The notes under the pieces are model-generated. The model had not been told where the DNA came from and made no database searches. It saw only the letters and a program-made list of their open reading frames with translations. This document shows positions 47,034 through 58,284 of a DNA stretch of 64,000 nucleotides, one piece after another. The stretch is from Trichopria drosophilae (Eukaryota; Arthropoda; Insecta; Hymenoptera; Diapriidae). The position numbers were made by a program, and so were the translations under genes. Every line of letters starts with the position of its first letter. Position 1 is the stretch's first letter. The DNA lies in the NCBI GenBank assembly GCA_030407085.1, contig CM059584.1, positions 108,871,001-108,935,000 of the forward strand. Direction: 5' to 3'.

Positions 47034-48245
47034 CACTCAAAGAAAATAATAGCCACATACGACAGTGATATACACTCTCTTAACCTGAATCAGCGAAAAA
47101 CTACTAATTGACAGTTCATATTCGCTAATTCACAAAGCGTATTTGCGATCGCTGTGAATCAGCTATTAGACACTGATTTCAATAGCGAACTCTTCTAAAT
47201 GGACTGGAAAATCATTGAAATGTAATCACATTTCTGCCGCTTCAAAACAATGCCTATTCACTGACAGATCCACTGAATTCAACTGAAATCAGTGAAATGA
47301 AATCACGTGCTTTTCGCTGGAATATAGTGTTTGTCAACTGATAGATTAAGCGAATTTCACTAAAATCACTGGAATCAAACAATATGCGTTGTGCCGGTAA
47401 TCAGTGGTTTTCACTGGAAAACAGTGTCTATTTACTGATTAATTCAACAGTTAACAGGAAAAATAGCTGACATTTCTCAAAATTAAGTGATACAAACGAA
47501 TTTCGCGATCTCGCTGCTGAATTGCAACTGCTAACTTCCGTGTTATATATGGTAAAATCATCTATTTCAAGAAAATGAAACCTTTAAGGTACAAATATAT
47601 TAACTTTGTACACTCCTCTCAAACTATACAGTAGCACCTGCATGCAATTTTAAAGGCTATAAAAATGGTTAAAAACGAACAATTACGATAAACATCAGAT
47701 ACATACCTAAAAAAGATCGCTTTTATTCAATTTTTCGGTTGCGTCTCCAGTATCTAGAATTTCGTGCTTGCATGGACAATTTTGTGGAACTCAAATGCGA
47801 TTGTGATAACGCAAAAAACAATATTTATTTACATTTATTTACATTCCCCTCAAAAACTTTTTAGGCCAGAACAACCTGCTCAAATTCCAGGAATAAAGTT
47901 CTTGCAACCTAAAAATCTACTTTATTGAAATTATATATATAGATGTTCAGTTTTATGTAGGATGAAAAGAAGATCGCTGGGTATATTCAGTAATCAGTGT
48001 TAAAGGAATATAGAACTGAAGAACCAGTGAAATAGTGGTCATTACGGTCGAGTTCTGCAGGAGTTTTATTGAATACAATATTTCGACTGATCAATAATAA
48101 AATCAATTGGTTAATGAGTGAAATTGACTGATTTGACAGCAAAAATTGTTTTCAATGACGCATTTGACGAAATTTTCACTGATTCAGATGATGCACAGCA
48201 ATATTTTCGGTATCGAAAATGAATAAATACTCTTTTTACAGTAAG
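47034..48245. mobile_element. Hairpin-rich foldback element with AATCAGCG / CAGTGAAA words
   Basis: The left end (TTTACACTCAAAGAAAATAA, CACTCTCTTAACCTGAATCAGCG at about 47073) is loosely mirrored by the right end (TTTTCACTGATTCAGATGATG at about 48174, ACTCTTTTTACAG at about 48230). The left 450 bp are packed with the word CACTGA/TCAGTG in both orientations (over a dozen), making many small hairpins. The right 250 bp do the same (CAGTAATCAGTG, ACCAGTGAAATAGTGG, TGACTGATTTGACAG). The middle (about 47525-47985) lacks the word and may be an insertion. Related to the fragment at 1-130. Confidence 0.5.
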
Positions 48246-49782
48246 ATTTAATTCAAATTTAGAGCACTAGTTACTTAGCAAAATTACATAAATATGATAA
48301 ATTAAACTTCAGTAAAATACAGTCTCATTTATAACATTTAATAAAAGTAATAAATAAATATGAAGACATTTTGATATTGTTAATTCAATATAACGGATCT
48401 TAGAATCAAAAGAGAATATATAATGAAACCCTCATACGCTAGATAAAAATTTAAGCTGGAAACAACCGTGGCCCTCGATAGTGTTAAGAACATTTTTCTA
48501 GGAGTCCGGTAGCAAAATCAGGAGTTCACTCTGGAGATCGCCTATTATTATTCTTAGTTATAATATTCTTGGATCGAAGTTTCATAACTAGACACGGCAT
48601 TTGTTCATATAATTGGGGAAAAATCAATATCGAAACTTTCTCTTAATATTATTTTTCTGAATACTTTTACTTCAGATAAAATGTCGGTAATTCTTTCAGA
48701 TTCTATCCAGAATTCATACGGATATATCCATCTAGAATTTTCCTCCCACGTCTTATAATGTACAGGGCAATATTCTACCTACAACGTAATAAATGATTAA
48801 TTCTATACGCAATATTGCTATATAATTAAAACCGCTCCTTTCAATTACCCCGATTTTATAATTGCAATTAATAATTAAATTTACAATCTTGCATAAAAGT
48901 TTAATATTTACAAAGTTAAAAGTATATGTCACTCAATAATGTATTTTCAATATTCTTAATTGACAAATGTTGGAAAACTATTTTTTGTTTAGCAAGCGTG
49001 TAGAATTTAATATTAATGACTTGCATATATAGTGTTTATAAGGTATCATCAGTACATTGCATACGGTAGAATATTATTATTAATTTCGGTAGTAGGTAGC
49101 TAAAATTGTCCTTAATACTATAAATCAATAGCAAAAAGCTCTTACTTTGAATATTGCACTTTTCCTGAAAAATGTAACACTTTTAAATATTTCGTATAAA
49201 AGGCGGACGTTTACTCAGATTAAATTTTATGACGAAAACTGGAGGGCAGGTATTATGATTAGGATACATTAATTTTCTCGCATAACTTCTTTGTCAAAAG
49301 CATACTAATTATTTACTAGATGTTGCGCTAATTATGCAAAAAGCCCAAGTATTTACCGTGATAATTTTGCCTAATGGTGATCTTGATTTTACACAAAAAC
49401 GATTAGTTTTTTTTTCCGTGAATACAGATCATAATTTGTGAGACAATAATAATGACGGGCAGTAAACAAATACTTTTGTGGAATGTTGCATATAAGTGAT
49501 TATATATAATTTTTCTACGGAAAAGAAGTTCTTAAAGGATCGTTCGTGAATTTACTTTAAATGGACTATTAAGATCCATCCATACCATTGAGAGTGTTTC
49601 TGCTAATTGAATAACTCTTTTGCAAATATTTGATAGTGTTGTGATCTAGATACATGAATGAACATCGAAAAATGAAAATAGTGTACTGCAGTTACAACTT
49701 TATTGAATTTTTAATTAGTTTATCACTAAATCTTCATTTTGATCACCAGTTATGTGCAGAACATTTTGTTACATATTGTAGA
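48246..49782. other. AT-rich noncoding stretch
   Basis: No gene, RNA or repeat recognised. Confidence 0.45.
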
Positions 49783-51012
49783 TTAATCCATTAACGCCCA
49801 AAGGACACTTCTTTTTGCTTCAATTTCAATCGAGTATTTCGTATCAAAATCGAAGCTTACAAAAATTGAGAGGTACATAACCTACTGTTTTCTAGGTCGC
49901 TCTTCAAGATTCCGAGGTCAAAATTGAGTTTCTGTCATTGGGAATTCCAATAAGGCGCTGAATTTGAAAAAAATGTCCAAAAAATTCGGAAATATTTATT
50001 CTTACCAATTTTTTTCGAGCCATTAGAATATTGGGATTCTATTGAAATTCTTAACAAAGGTGAATAAAATACTTCAATATTAAGAAAAAATCAAACGACC
50101 TCAAAATGGCCGCAACAATGAAAACTTCTTTGAAATTTTTGTGGACGCTCTAATTTAAAATATACGTGGTTTATTTAAAAAATGCTAAGTATCAAAAGTT
50201 CTTAGAATTTATGGAAAATATCCTGGAATTTTTTCAGATTTTTGTTCTGACAATTGAGGATTTTTTAAAAAATTTTTTCAAAATGTAATTTATTTACGAA
50301 AAATTATTAAATAACTTACGGTATTCTCTTATGAATTCTAGGAATTTTTTGTTCTCTCCAATTTTCTTGCACAGTTTTCGAGAATAAAATCCTAAGCTAT
50401 AATATTTGAAATTGGTTTTCTCCAAAACTATCAAACTTTTGGAAGAAAATGAAAAAGAGAACAAACTCTTAGAATTCATGAGAGAATACACTAAATTTTT
50501 TTCAGACTTTTTCAAAAATAGATTAAATTTTTGAAAAAAAAAATTATCAAAAAAATTTTTAAAAATTCCGTGATTTTTCTCGATGAATTCTTTGAACTTT
50601 TTATTCTTACCATTTCTTTTAAAAAAAGGTCACCTTTTTTTAATTAGAGCGTCTAGAAAATTTCAAAGAATTTTTGCGTTATTTGTTGCGGCTATTTTGA
50701 GGTCGTTAGAATGATGCAGGATATAAAAGTAAAATGTTTTATTAAAATTGAAGTATTTTATTCACCTTTGTTGGCTCGAAAAAAATTGGTAAGAATAAAT
50801 ATTTCCTATTTTTTTGGATATTTTTTTCCGAATTCGGCGGCATATTGGAATTCCTAATGGCTGAAAATCAACTTTGATTTCAGAATCTTGAAGAGCGACC
50901 TTGAAAACATTAGGATATGTACCTCTCAATTTTTGTTAACTTCGATTTTGATACAAAATACTCGATTGATATAGAAGCAAGAAAAAGTGTCTTTTGGGCA
51001 TTAATGGGTTAA
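49783..51012. mobile_element. TTAA-flanked foldback, about 1.2 kb, piggyBac-like MITE
   Basis: The ends are TTAATCCATTAACGCCCAAA (TTAA 49783-49786) and TTTTGGGCATTAATGGGTTAA (TTAA 51009-51012). Arms of roughly 450-500 bp pair almost throughout: TTCAATCGAGTATTTCGTATC / ATACAAAATACTCGATTGAT, GAGAGGTACATAACCTA / TAGGATATGTACCTCTC, GACCTCAAAATGGCCGCAACA / TGTTGCGGCTATTTTGAGGTC. The centre (50160-50620) is itself partly palindromic (GAATTTATGGAAAATATCC, TCTTAGAATTCATGAGAGAA / TTCTCTTATGAATTCTAGGA). No transposase; the 73-codon minus frame at 50294 lies in the arms. Confidence 0.8.
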
Positions 51013-51946
51013 AAAGATAACATATTATAGAAAGGAGTAGGATAATAATAGTCTACAAAGCGTGAAATTGTCTGGTATGGTTTGAAAGCCAATATTTTAA
51101 GTATGACATTCATTTATAAACGCATCAGTGACACATTTTTTTATTATTGATATATTTATTATATTATTTTAAATACAATAAATTTCTATAGTTTTTTTTG
51201 AAACCAACTAGTTGTAAGTACGAATCAAATGTTAACAAATGTTACAACTACGAAATCTACGCAGGAAGTAAACAAAAGTAGAGAAGTTGACTAATCAATA
51301 AACGAGATAACGGAAGTAAATCAAAGCTTCCAGCACAGATACTTTGGCCAGAAGTACACGAAAAAGAATCATTATCTATATGTGTCAGTTTATTTAGCGT
51401 AAAGTTTGCTGGCAGTTGAGGTTCAAACTTAAATATTTGAAACAGCCCAGGAAATGAACGCGGATCAAAAAGAGCTTACTGACCACAAGCCAACTGGTCC
51501 AACGAAATAGCTGCCCTAGCTTATTTTGAGCTGTTCTCAGATTCAATACTAGTTCAAGCCCTATTTAATTTTTTAAATGTGTAATCCGTCTGTATTAATA
51601 TCAAGTTACGGTGAAAATAATTCTACGGGAAATGGACAATTTATTACTACACTACTGAAAAATTTGGTTCTTCAAATCGCGTCTGTGAATATTAAAAAAT
51701 AATATTAAATGTTTTACAATAGAATAATTTTAACAGATAACTTAATATGTTTCATTTAAATAAATTTCTGTCAAAAAATACACCCGGACTGATTTTCTAC
51801 CTCTAATTTTCTCAATTTTGTGTAACATCGACTAAGCTACTACAAGTAATTATCATCACATATTCCAGAAATATAACACCGATATGTTGTTGTGGTTTAA
51901 TCGCATATTTCTACATCATTTCTCACACTTTCATCTCTTATAATTT
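51013..51946. other. AT-rich noncoding stretch
   Basis: Nothing recognised. Confidence 0.45.
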
Positions 51947-52663
51947 CCCAAACAGCAAAAAGACATCTTCAAGAACTGTTTAAGAAGTCTTACAGATTGT
52001 AAGATGTCTTAAATACTTATCAGAAAGAGCTCTAAAAGTAATCTTTAAGAAGACTTATGCATCGATGTTAAGTCCTTTATAATACCTCTCAAATACGAGG
52101 TCTCAGAAAAGAGGTCTTATTTGAGAGCTTTGACATATAAAATAACTAATATAAATGAAAAGGAAAATTATAGATTCTATTTCTGTACCTTAATTATTAA
52201 TTTATATACTTTTTACGTTAGTTCCTTTTACCGTTTGTATATTTACATATTGGATGGTGATTACATTCAATAGAATAGGATCATGCAATAATAATACAAA
52301 ACTGTGATAAAACTGGCTAAATATCGTAAAGACACTTATTTGGTCAGGCCAGCTTATAATGTACCGGTCTGCATATGAAGCAAATGTCGCACGATTTCAT
52401 TTTTGGATTCAATCGTCACCTACTGTCTATGGGAGAAACACAGACATCAACAATAGGAATCAACCATACTAAAAGAGAGATGGTCCAAAACGAGATAGAT
52501 TTAAGACCTCTTCGAGATTACGATTTGATGAAGTCCTAAGTAAGACATCTTTAACAGCACGTTTTATAGATTAAAATAATTAAGACCTCTTCAGGAGGTC
52601 TTTTTGGAGATAACTTTGGACTGAGCTCTGGACGACCTCTTTAAGAGATATGTGCTGTATGGG
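51947..52663. mobile_element. Larger foldback with CCCAAACAGCA ends and AAGACCTCTT iterations
   Basis: It starts CCCAAACAGCAAAAAGACAT and ends GATATGTGCTGTATGGG, the same terminal 11 bp (one mismatch) as the 130-bp GC-rich family. Both arms consist of repeated AAGACATCTT / AAGAGGTCTTA / AAGACCTCTTC words every 15-30 bp (for example AAGAAGTCTTACAGATTGTA, GACCTCTTCAGGAGGTCTT). The centre (about 52130-52490) is unrelated AT-rich DNA. It may be a sister family that shares the transposase-recognised ends but has different arms. Confidence 0.7.
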
Positions 52664-53580
52664 TTATTTCAATTTACTTCGATTCACCAAAGCGTTACGG
52701 TACTGACCAGAGTCGTAATAAATTTCTACTTGGGAAGATTTAATATTTAAAATCTATGATAATTTTGACCCTAAAAGAACTATGAGTACGAATGAAAATA
52801 ATCGGCTTCTTATTTCCTGTTATTGTTATTTTAGGGACTACTCTTTTTAGTAGAAGGAAGCCCTAAATTAAAGAACTTTTTTTATGCACAATACTGCCAA
52901 ATACTGGCCGATATAACATTCAATGCCCGTCATATGACCCGGAGCATCGTGAGCGAATAACTTAGCGGCCATTTGTAGCTCTGAAGTCGATAGTGATTTG
53001 ATGCAATTATCCACATAATTATCTTTCCATTTTGATGAAATCACATTAGTTCCAACCCATATAGTGGAAGTTATCCAACTACATCGAAACTATAATATGG
53101 AAGTTCATAGAACGAGATAAGGTCACATGAGTTTGAATATTGAAAAGAGGTTATTCCATTTGAAAGGACGATTTCTTTGATCTCTTTTTTTATTATTTTG
53201 AAGATTTTTCAACCTGAAGTAATTAACCAATTATTCCGGTGGTCCAACATTTTAAGACTACCAAGGTAGATGTGATGTCATTCACTCTGCACAAAGAATA
53301 TCTTGTAACTTCTATAGATTGTAATTTTTCTCAATTGACAGTCTTGGCCAATAATTCTTCATTTTCGTAATTCTGACATTTCAATTCTGTTTTTTCGTGA
53401 TAACTAGGTTATAAATGAAATCGTAATCAGAAGAATAATTTCACTTGATGTTCGACCTTCTTTCAAACAACAAACTTGAACGGGATCAATATTGTCTGAC
53501 AGAAAGGGTATGCAAATGATTTATTAATAACGAAACAGTGTCAATCCTGGTAGCGTTTAATTAAAAATAATGAATAATGC
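52664..53580. other. AT-rich noncoding stretch
   Basis: Nothing recognised. Confidence 0.4.
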
Positions 53581-53930
53581 ATCAGGCGCGTGTTTACGTA
53601 AACGTTTGACTAGTCGAATTCGATCTCCTTAACGGCGTGCACTTAGTATTCATTCATTCAGCGGTCGGTTGGTCGGTTCCCCAATATCGGCCTCGTCCGT
53701 CGAGCGTCCAAGTTTCGCGAGTAAATACCTAATGGTGTTTAATAGTTCAGTCTATACACGCGTTCACGAAGGTGATGCACACACGGTACTCAAGATGCAA
53801 GTAGTTATATCGCCTTTAATAGCGATTGGCTCCGGGGCACTACGTGTCGTCGTAGGTAGGAAATGACCCTACGGCAGGGCTCCGCTAATTATGTCGCCTT
53901 GACTAATTTCTACCAAGATTGGCCTACCGG
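53581..53930. other. GC-richer island sharing a 35-bp block with 57683
   Basis: This CpG-rich segment (TCGGTTGGTCGGTTCCCC, GGCCTCGTCCGTCGAGCG) ends with AAATGACCCTACGG, CAGGGCTCCGCTAATTATG. A similar block, AAATGGCCCTACGG, AGAGCTTTGCTGATTATAG, occurs at about 57683-57716 in another GC-rich island. The 65-codon frame at 53669 shows no domain. Confidence 0.35.
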
Positions 53931-54197
53931 GCGCTGTTTCCATACATTCCAATATTTCCATCGGTTCCGCTGCGAACTGTACGTCATTCTCCGAAATTTA
54001 TAATGAGTTTCCCACAGTATTTCGAAGCATACTGGTAGTTCCAAACGGTACACTATTGAAGGGACTTGAAGACAATGGGAGTCTCTTGGTGCTCGGGTAA
54101 ATATACCAATTGCTGCGGGTGCACATATTACTACGTTTTTCATTTTAAATAAAAAAATAATTGATATAGAATTATTATTGTTTTTCTAATAAAATTT

Positions 54198-54458
54198 CGG
54201 GTCCACCTCAAAAACCGGACAAATTACAAAACAGACACTTCATAAAACGGACAATCAAAAAGTAACATTAAAAAAACAGACAATCAAAAAACAGGAATTT
54301 CAAGAAACAGAGATTCAAAAACCACACATTTCAAAAAAAGAGACTTTCAAAATATCTCTGCATTTTTTAATGGCTGCATGGTTTTTGAATGGCTGTTTTT
54401 GAATATCGGGTTTTCGAAGTGTCTATTTTGTTATTTGTCGGGGTTTTGAGGTGCACTG
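54198..54458. mobile_element. Iteron foldback, GGTGCACCTCAAAAACC type, left of a pair
   Basis: The left terminus GGGTCCACCTCAAAAACCGG pairs with CGGGGTTTTGAGGTGCAC at about 54438-54455. The left arm is a run of AAAACAGACA, AAAACGGACAATC, AAAACAGACAATC and AAACAGAGATTC units; the right arm has ATGGTTTTTGAATGGCTG, GTTTTTGAATATCGGG and AAGTGTCTATTTTG. Same family as 54801-55087 and the half copies at 11403. Confidence 0.8.
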
Positions 54459-54568
54459 TTTTTCTTCTAATTACAAGTTTGACAAGAAAGCAAAAATATT
54501 TAAATGAGATAATAATCTGTCAAAAAAGGATTATGTGATGCGTAGATGACATGCCGAACAGAAATCAG

Positions 54569-54799
54569 TCCAGGCTACCTGAAAACTGATTGGGCCCCGT
54601 TCAGGCGGCAATCAGGCGCGCTTGATAATGAACTCCTTATCACTTTCGGATCAGGCCCTGAGCAGGTAGCAATCAGGCGCGCCTTAAAGTGTGCCTTACC
54701 ACTTCCGCATCAGGCCCTGACCAGGCTACAATCAGGCGTACCTGATAAAGTGTGTCTTAATATTGACTGATTAGAACCAGTTCAGGCAGCAGTCATGCC
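54569..54799 (+). repeat. Tandem repeat, about 60-bp unit, three main copies
   Basis: The word CAATCAGGCG recurs at 54609, 54670 and 54729 (periods 61 and 59), each within a unit that has CAGGCNNCAATCAGGCGCGC, then TGATAAxG/TTAAAGTGTGCC, and ATCAGGCCCTGA. Partial units flank it (CAGGCTACCTGAAAACTGAT at 54570, TTCAGGCAGCAGTCATGCC at 54781). It is GC-rich and lies between two iteron foldbacks, ending one base before the right one. The 74-codon frame at 54546 runs through the repeat and is not a gene. Confidence 0.8.
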
Positions 54800-54800
54800 A

Positions 54801-55087
54801 ATTTTGGGTGAACTTCAAAAACCTAACAAATAACAAAACAGGCACTTCAAAAACCCGAATTCAAAAACTAGACATATCGAAAACAGCCATTCAAAAACTT
54901 TGCAGACATTCAAAAAAATGGAGAGATTTTGAAAGTCTGTTTTTTTTAAATGTGTGGTTTTTGAATCTCTGTTCCTTGAAATGCCTGGTTTTTGATTGTC
55001 TGTTTTTTTTTAATGCTAGTTTTTGAATGTCGGTTTTTTAAAGTATCTGTTTTGTGATTTGTCGGGTTTTTGAGGTGCACCCAAAAT
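54801..55087. mobile_element. Iteron foldback, right of a pair, well-preserved ends
   Basis: The termini are ATTTTGGGTGAACTTCAAAAACC and GGTTTTTGAGGTGCACCCAAAAT. The left arm continues AACAAATAACAAAACAGGCA, CTTCAAAAACCCG and AATTCAAAAACTAGACAT; the right arm mirrors it with GAATGTCGGTTTTTTAAAG, TATCTGTTTTGTGATTTGTCGG. The 72-codon frame at 54808 (NKTGTSKTRIQKLDISKTAIQKL...) and its minus-strand counterpart reflect the repeat period, not a protein. Confidence 0.85.
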
Positions 55088-55756
55088 TTCATAAATAGTT
55101 CAATATTTACGTTAAAATTTAAACACATTTATGTATTTTAAAACACCGTTTTTTTCGTAGCAAAATTGAAAACTGAGCATCGAAGAATCTGACAAGTTTT
55201 TTCGACAAGTACATTTTCTATCCTCTTACGGTACTGTAGCACCATCTTTTAAGTAGTTTCAAATTAATCCCAATTTCAATTGGCGGCTGTCAAAAAGGGA
55301 TTTTTATACGACACAATATCTGTTTACGTAAAGTCAATTATTAAAAAATACCTGTTATAGAAACAAGTCTGCAGCATTAGCTACATATTTTCTGGCACTG
55401 TCGGTATTACTGCGCACCTCCTACCTTCAATTCATATGGAGGCATTGCTCTCCAATGCTGACTACTTTGATCTTTATTTACATTATTCATTGCTATTATC
55501 TGTCATCTAAATTGTAACTGAAAATCGGTGAACCCGGATGTATATTGTTATCTTTTGATTTTTACAAAGCTCTCCAAGTTACAGAGGTTACGCACCAGGA
55601 TGTAATTTTGTGCTCTTCAGCAGGACTAATGACATCCCTACCCTGGACGCGATAGTTAATTTTAATTTTGAAAAAAATATAATGTACCTAAAGGCTAGGA
55701 TAACCCTTTAAGATAAATTAAAACACGTACTTAACTTTATGCAGTTAAATGCTGCA
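55088..55756. other. Noncoding stretch
   Basis: Nothing recognised. Confidence 0.4.
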
Positions 55757-55965
55757 CGTAATCAGAACCATTATGTAACAATTAATAATTGTTTATTTCA
55801 CGACCGGTAATAAAATATGAGATGGAAATTCTTGATATTTGTTGGTATGTTTATATAAATATTCATTTAAAAAACAGAAAAGTAGACAAATTTCCATCTC
55901 ATATTTTATTAACGCTCGAGAAATAAACAATGATTAATTAGTACATAATGTTTCTCATTACCGCC
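55757..55965. mobile_element. Short hairpin element, about 210 bp
   Basis: The left arm GTAATCAGAACCATTATGTAAC, AATTAATAATTGTTTATTTC and GGTAATAAAATATGAGATGGAAATT is mirrored by AATTTCCATCTCATATTTTATTAACG, GAAATAAACAATGATTAATT and TACATAATGTTTCTCATTAC. Loop of about 50 bases. Probably a MITE; no clear target duplication. Confidence 0.7.
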
Positions 55966-57499
55966 ATCTTAATTTTCATAATAAGTAACCATCGATTTTT
56001 GTAGCTTACGATTTGAGTACACGATATTTTGGACTTCTGTGACAACGTTCACTGAGTTTCCATGTCGAGATAGTTTTTGGCCTTAAAACTCGAATTTTCT
56101 TGCAAAAAAATGTACCATAACTTCAGAATTTGAAATACAGGAGATTTTTACATAAGAAACGAGCTCATAACATTTTTTTTTATATTCATGATGAGACTCG
56201 ACAGTTTATGGTACATTTTACGCCCTCATGGTGGTTCTCAAATAGTCAACAAATGTAAAAGCCAATAAATCTAAATCAATAATTGCTCTCTCATGAAAAT
56301 TGCTACAGAAATAAATTGGGAATAGGGCAAGAATTATCAAAAATCAGCTTTTTCCATAAATTCCAATTCAATTAATTTAATAATTAGTTCTAAATTAATT
56401 CTTTATATTTCTCATGATACCTTATATAATGATTAGAATTATTGTTATAGAATCCCATTTTTTTAAATTCTCTTCATCCAACTTCTTCGTTCATTCATTC
56501 GGATATAATATCACATATGGTCACGTAAATAACGCTGGACACCTCAAAATACCTTAAAGCATTTTATTATCTAGTTAGTCCAAGGCAATAAATAAACCGA
56601 TTTCAACTAATTAATAAAAGTAGATTCGTCGTGGTCAATTCAGCAGAAGAAGAACTTTTCATTGTCATCCTCTTTGACAAAATAACGTTACAAAATAAGT
56701 TCAAGATCCAGTCTCAGAGAGCAGAAATGGGCCGGAATATAAATAAAAAATGAAAAAAGAAATAAAAAGAAAACTTCAGGAAATAAGGTTAGGTTTCTTT
56801 TAGTGGGGATCAGGGAGAGGTTACCAATGGTATAAACGGATTTCCCTAAATTGCAAATTATTTTAAAAAATATATATAAATTGAACAAATATTGTTAAAA
56901 AAGTATCTCATGAAAATTTGTAGTACTAGCATATGGATTCAAAACCTACATTGTCTGTACACCCTAACTTTTTAGATCTTATATTCTAACCCTACGCCAT
57001 TCATAAACACGACCTGAAGCGGTCTGGTGTGTACATACCTAAAGCCGAACAATCTCCTTAAACGCTTTTAGTTCACCTCCTTATAACCCGTAAGAGATAA
57101 CTATTCCGTTTAAAAGATAAGAGATAGCTTCAATATTAATTGTTGCCAACGTCTAATCGATATCATTAATTAAAAATTGATCCAATTCAGCTATTGATGT
57201 ATTAACATCTTCTTTAACTTAACGAATGAAACCGATACAAGAGCTTCGAAAAGATCAGCATTCGCTTACAAACAATCAGATCATTACTTTTTATTTCTCA
57301 AACTTATCGAAAACTGCGTTAGAGGTGAAAACACTCAGGCCGAACTTCATGCGCATCGTTATCAGTTGTTACGAAATAGCGAGCAGTCTCAATTTAGGTT
57401 ATAGTGTACTCGAAACTTATGTGTGCCGCAGCAGTAAGTCGACGGATAAAGTTCCACAATTGAATTACAAGTTCCGCGAACTTTCCGGTATGAAGTGAC
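55966..57499. other. AT-rich noncoding stretch
   Basis: A 90-codon frame at 57226-57498 has no recognised domain. No repeat seen. Confidence 0.35.
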
Positions 57500-57970
57500 A
57501 CGAATTGTCGGCACGGAAGAGATTAGCGTTTCTTGTTGGGAAAACTTAAGGTACGTCAGCTTCGTTTCGCGTACCGATCCGATACGTGTATGGACCGATA
57601 ATAAGCTCCACAAGCGTAAGAGGGAAATTCCGCATTGTCCTTATTAGTTGGACGATCTCATGGATTCGCGAGCAACTAAGTAAATGGCCCTACGGAGAGC
57701 TTTGCTGATTATAGGGTCGTCATTGATCCTGCGAAAATTAGCTTTCCTATGTCGCGGAACGCACCCCGAGGACCATTAATATCTGGGCTTCGAGTCTCCG
57801 GCAAATTCGGGCCAAACACAGGCGACCGACGGAAGGTATTCGGGTCAAACTCGGAGACAGGCAACGAGTGATCGAGAGAGATGTAGTACGTGTAAAGCAC
57901 AGAGTAATAGACAGAGAGGGGAAGAGAGATGAGGCAGATGGGTTCGGAGTGGGGGTCGGCTAATTAACCC
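57500..57970. other. GC-richer island
   Basis: CpG-rich DNA (GTTTCGCGTACCGATCCGATACG, GTCGCGGAACGCACCCCGAGG) and a purine-rich stretch GAGAGGGGAAGAGAGATGAGG at about 57914. It holds the second copy of the block described at 53581-53930. No coding sequence recognised. Confidence 0.35.
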
Positions 57971-58284
57971 TTTGATCGAAAGAGGTCTTTTGACAATACG
58001 ACATGGGTTTCCGAATTTCAGTGGCTGTATGTACTATTATAACGCTAAATGAGTTAGGTGACGCAACCAACGATAACATAACTGAATTTCACGATCAGTG
58101 CAGGCTCACTGCTCCTAGCTCTGCATTTGGTGCCGCTGTTGTAAACGCTAACATTCAATGTTTATTAGAATACAAACAAATTTAGTTTCGTTGCAGTGTC
58201 GCCATTGTTGTCACTGTGACACCAATAAGATGTTTAAAACTTGCTTATTACTGCAGTATTTTATCTTAAAATAAGACTAGTCCC

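Noticed and set aside
55380..55460. TTTTCTGGCACTGTCGG as start of the next dipeptidase exon (Phe-Trp codons)
   Set aside because: The translation after TTCTGG does not continue with the family pattern, and no usable acceptor precedes it in phase.
57226..57498. 90-codon open frame
   Set aside because: No recognised domain; minus strand is open over the same interval; no splice sites that I could justify.
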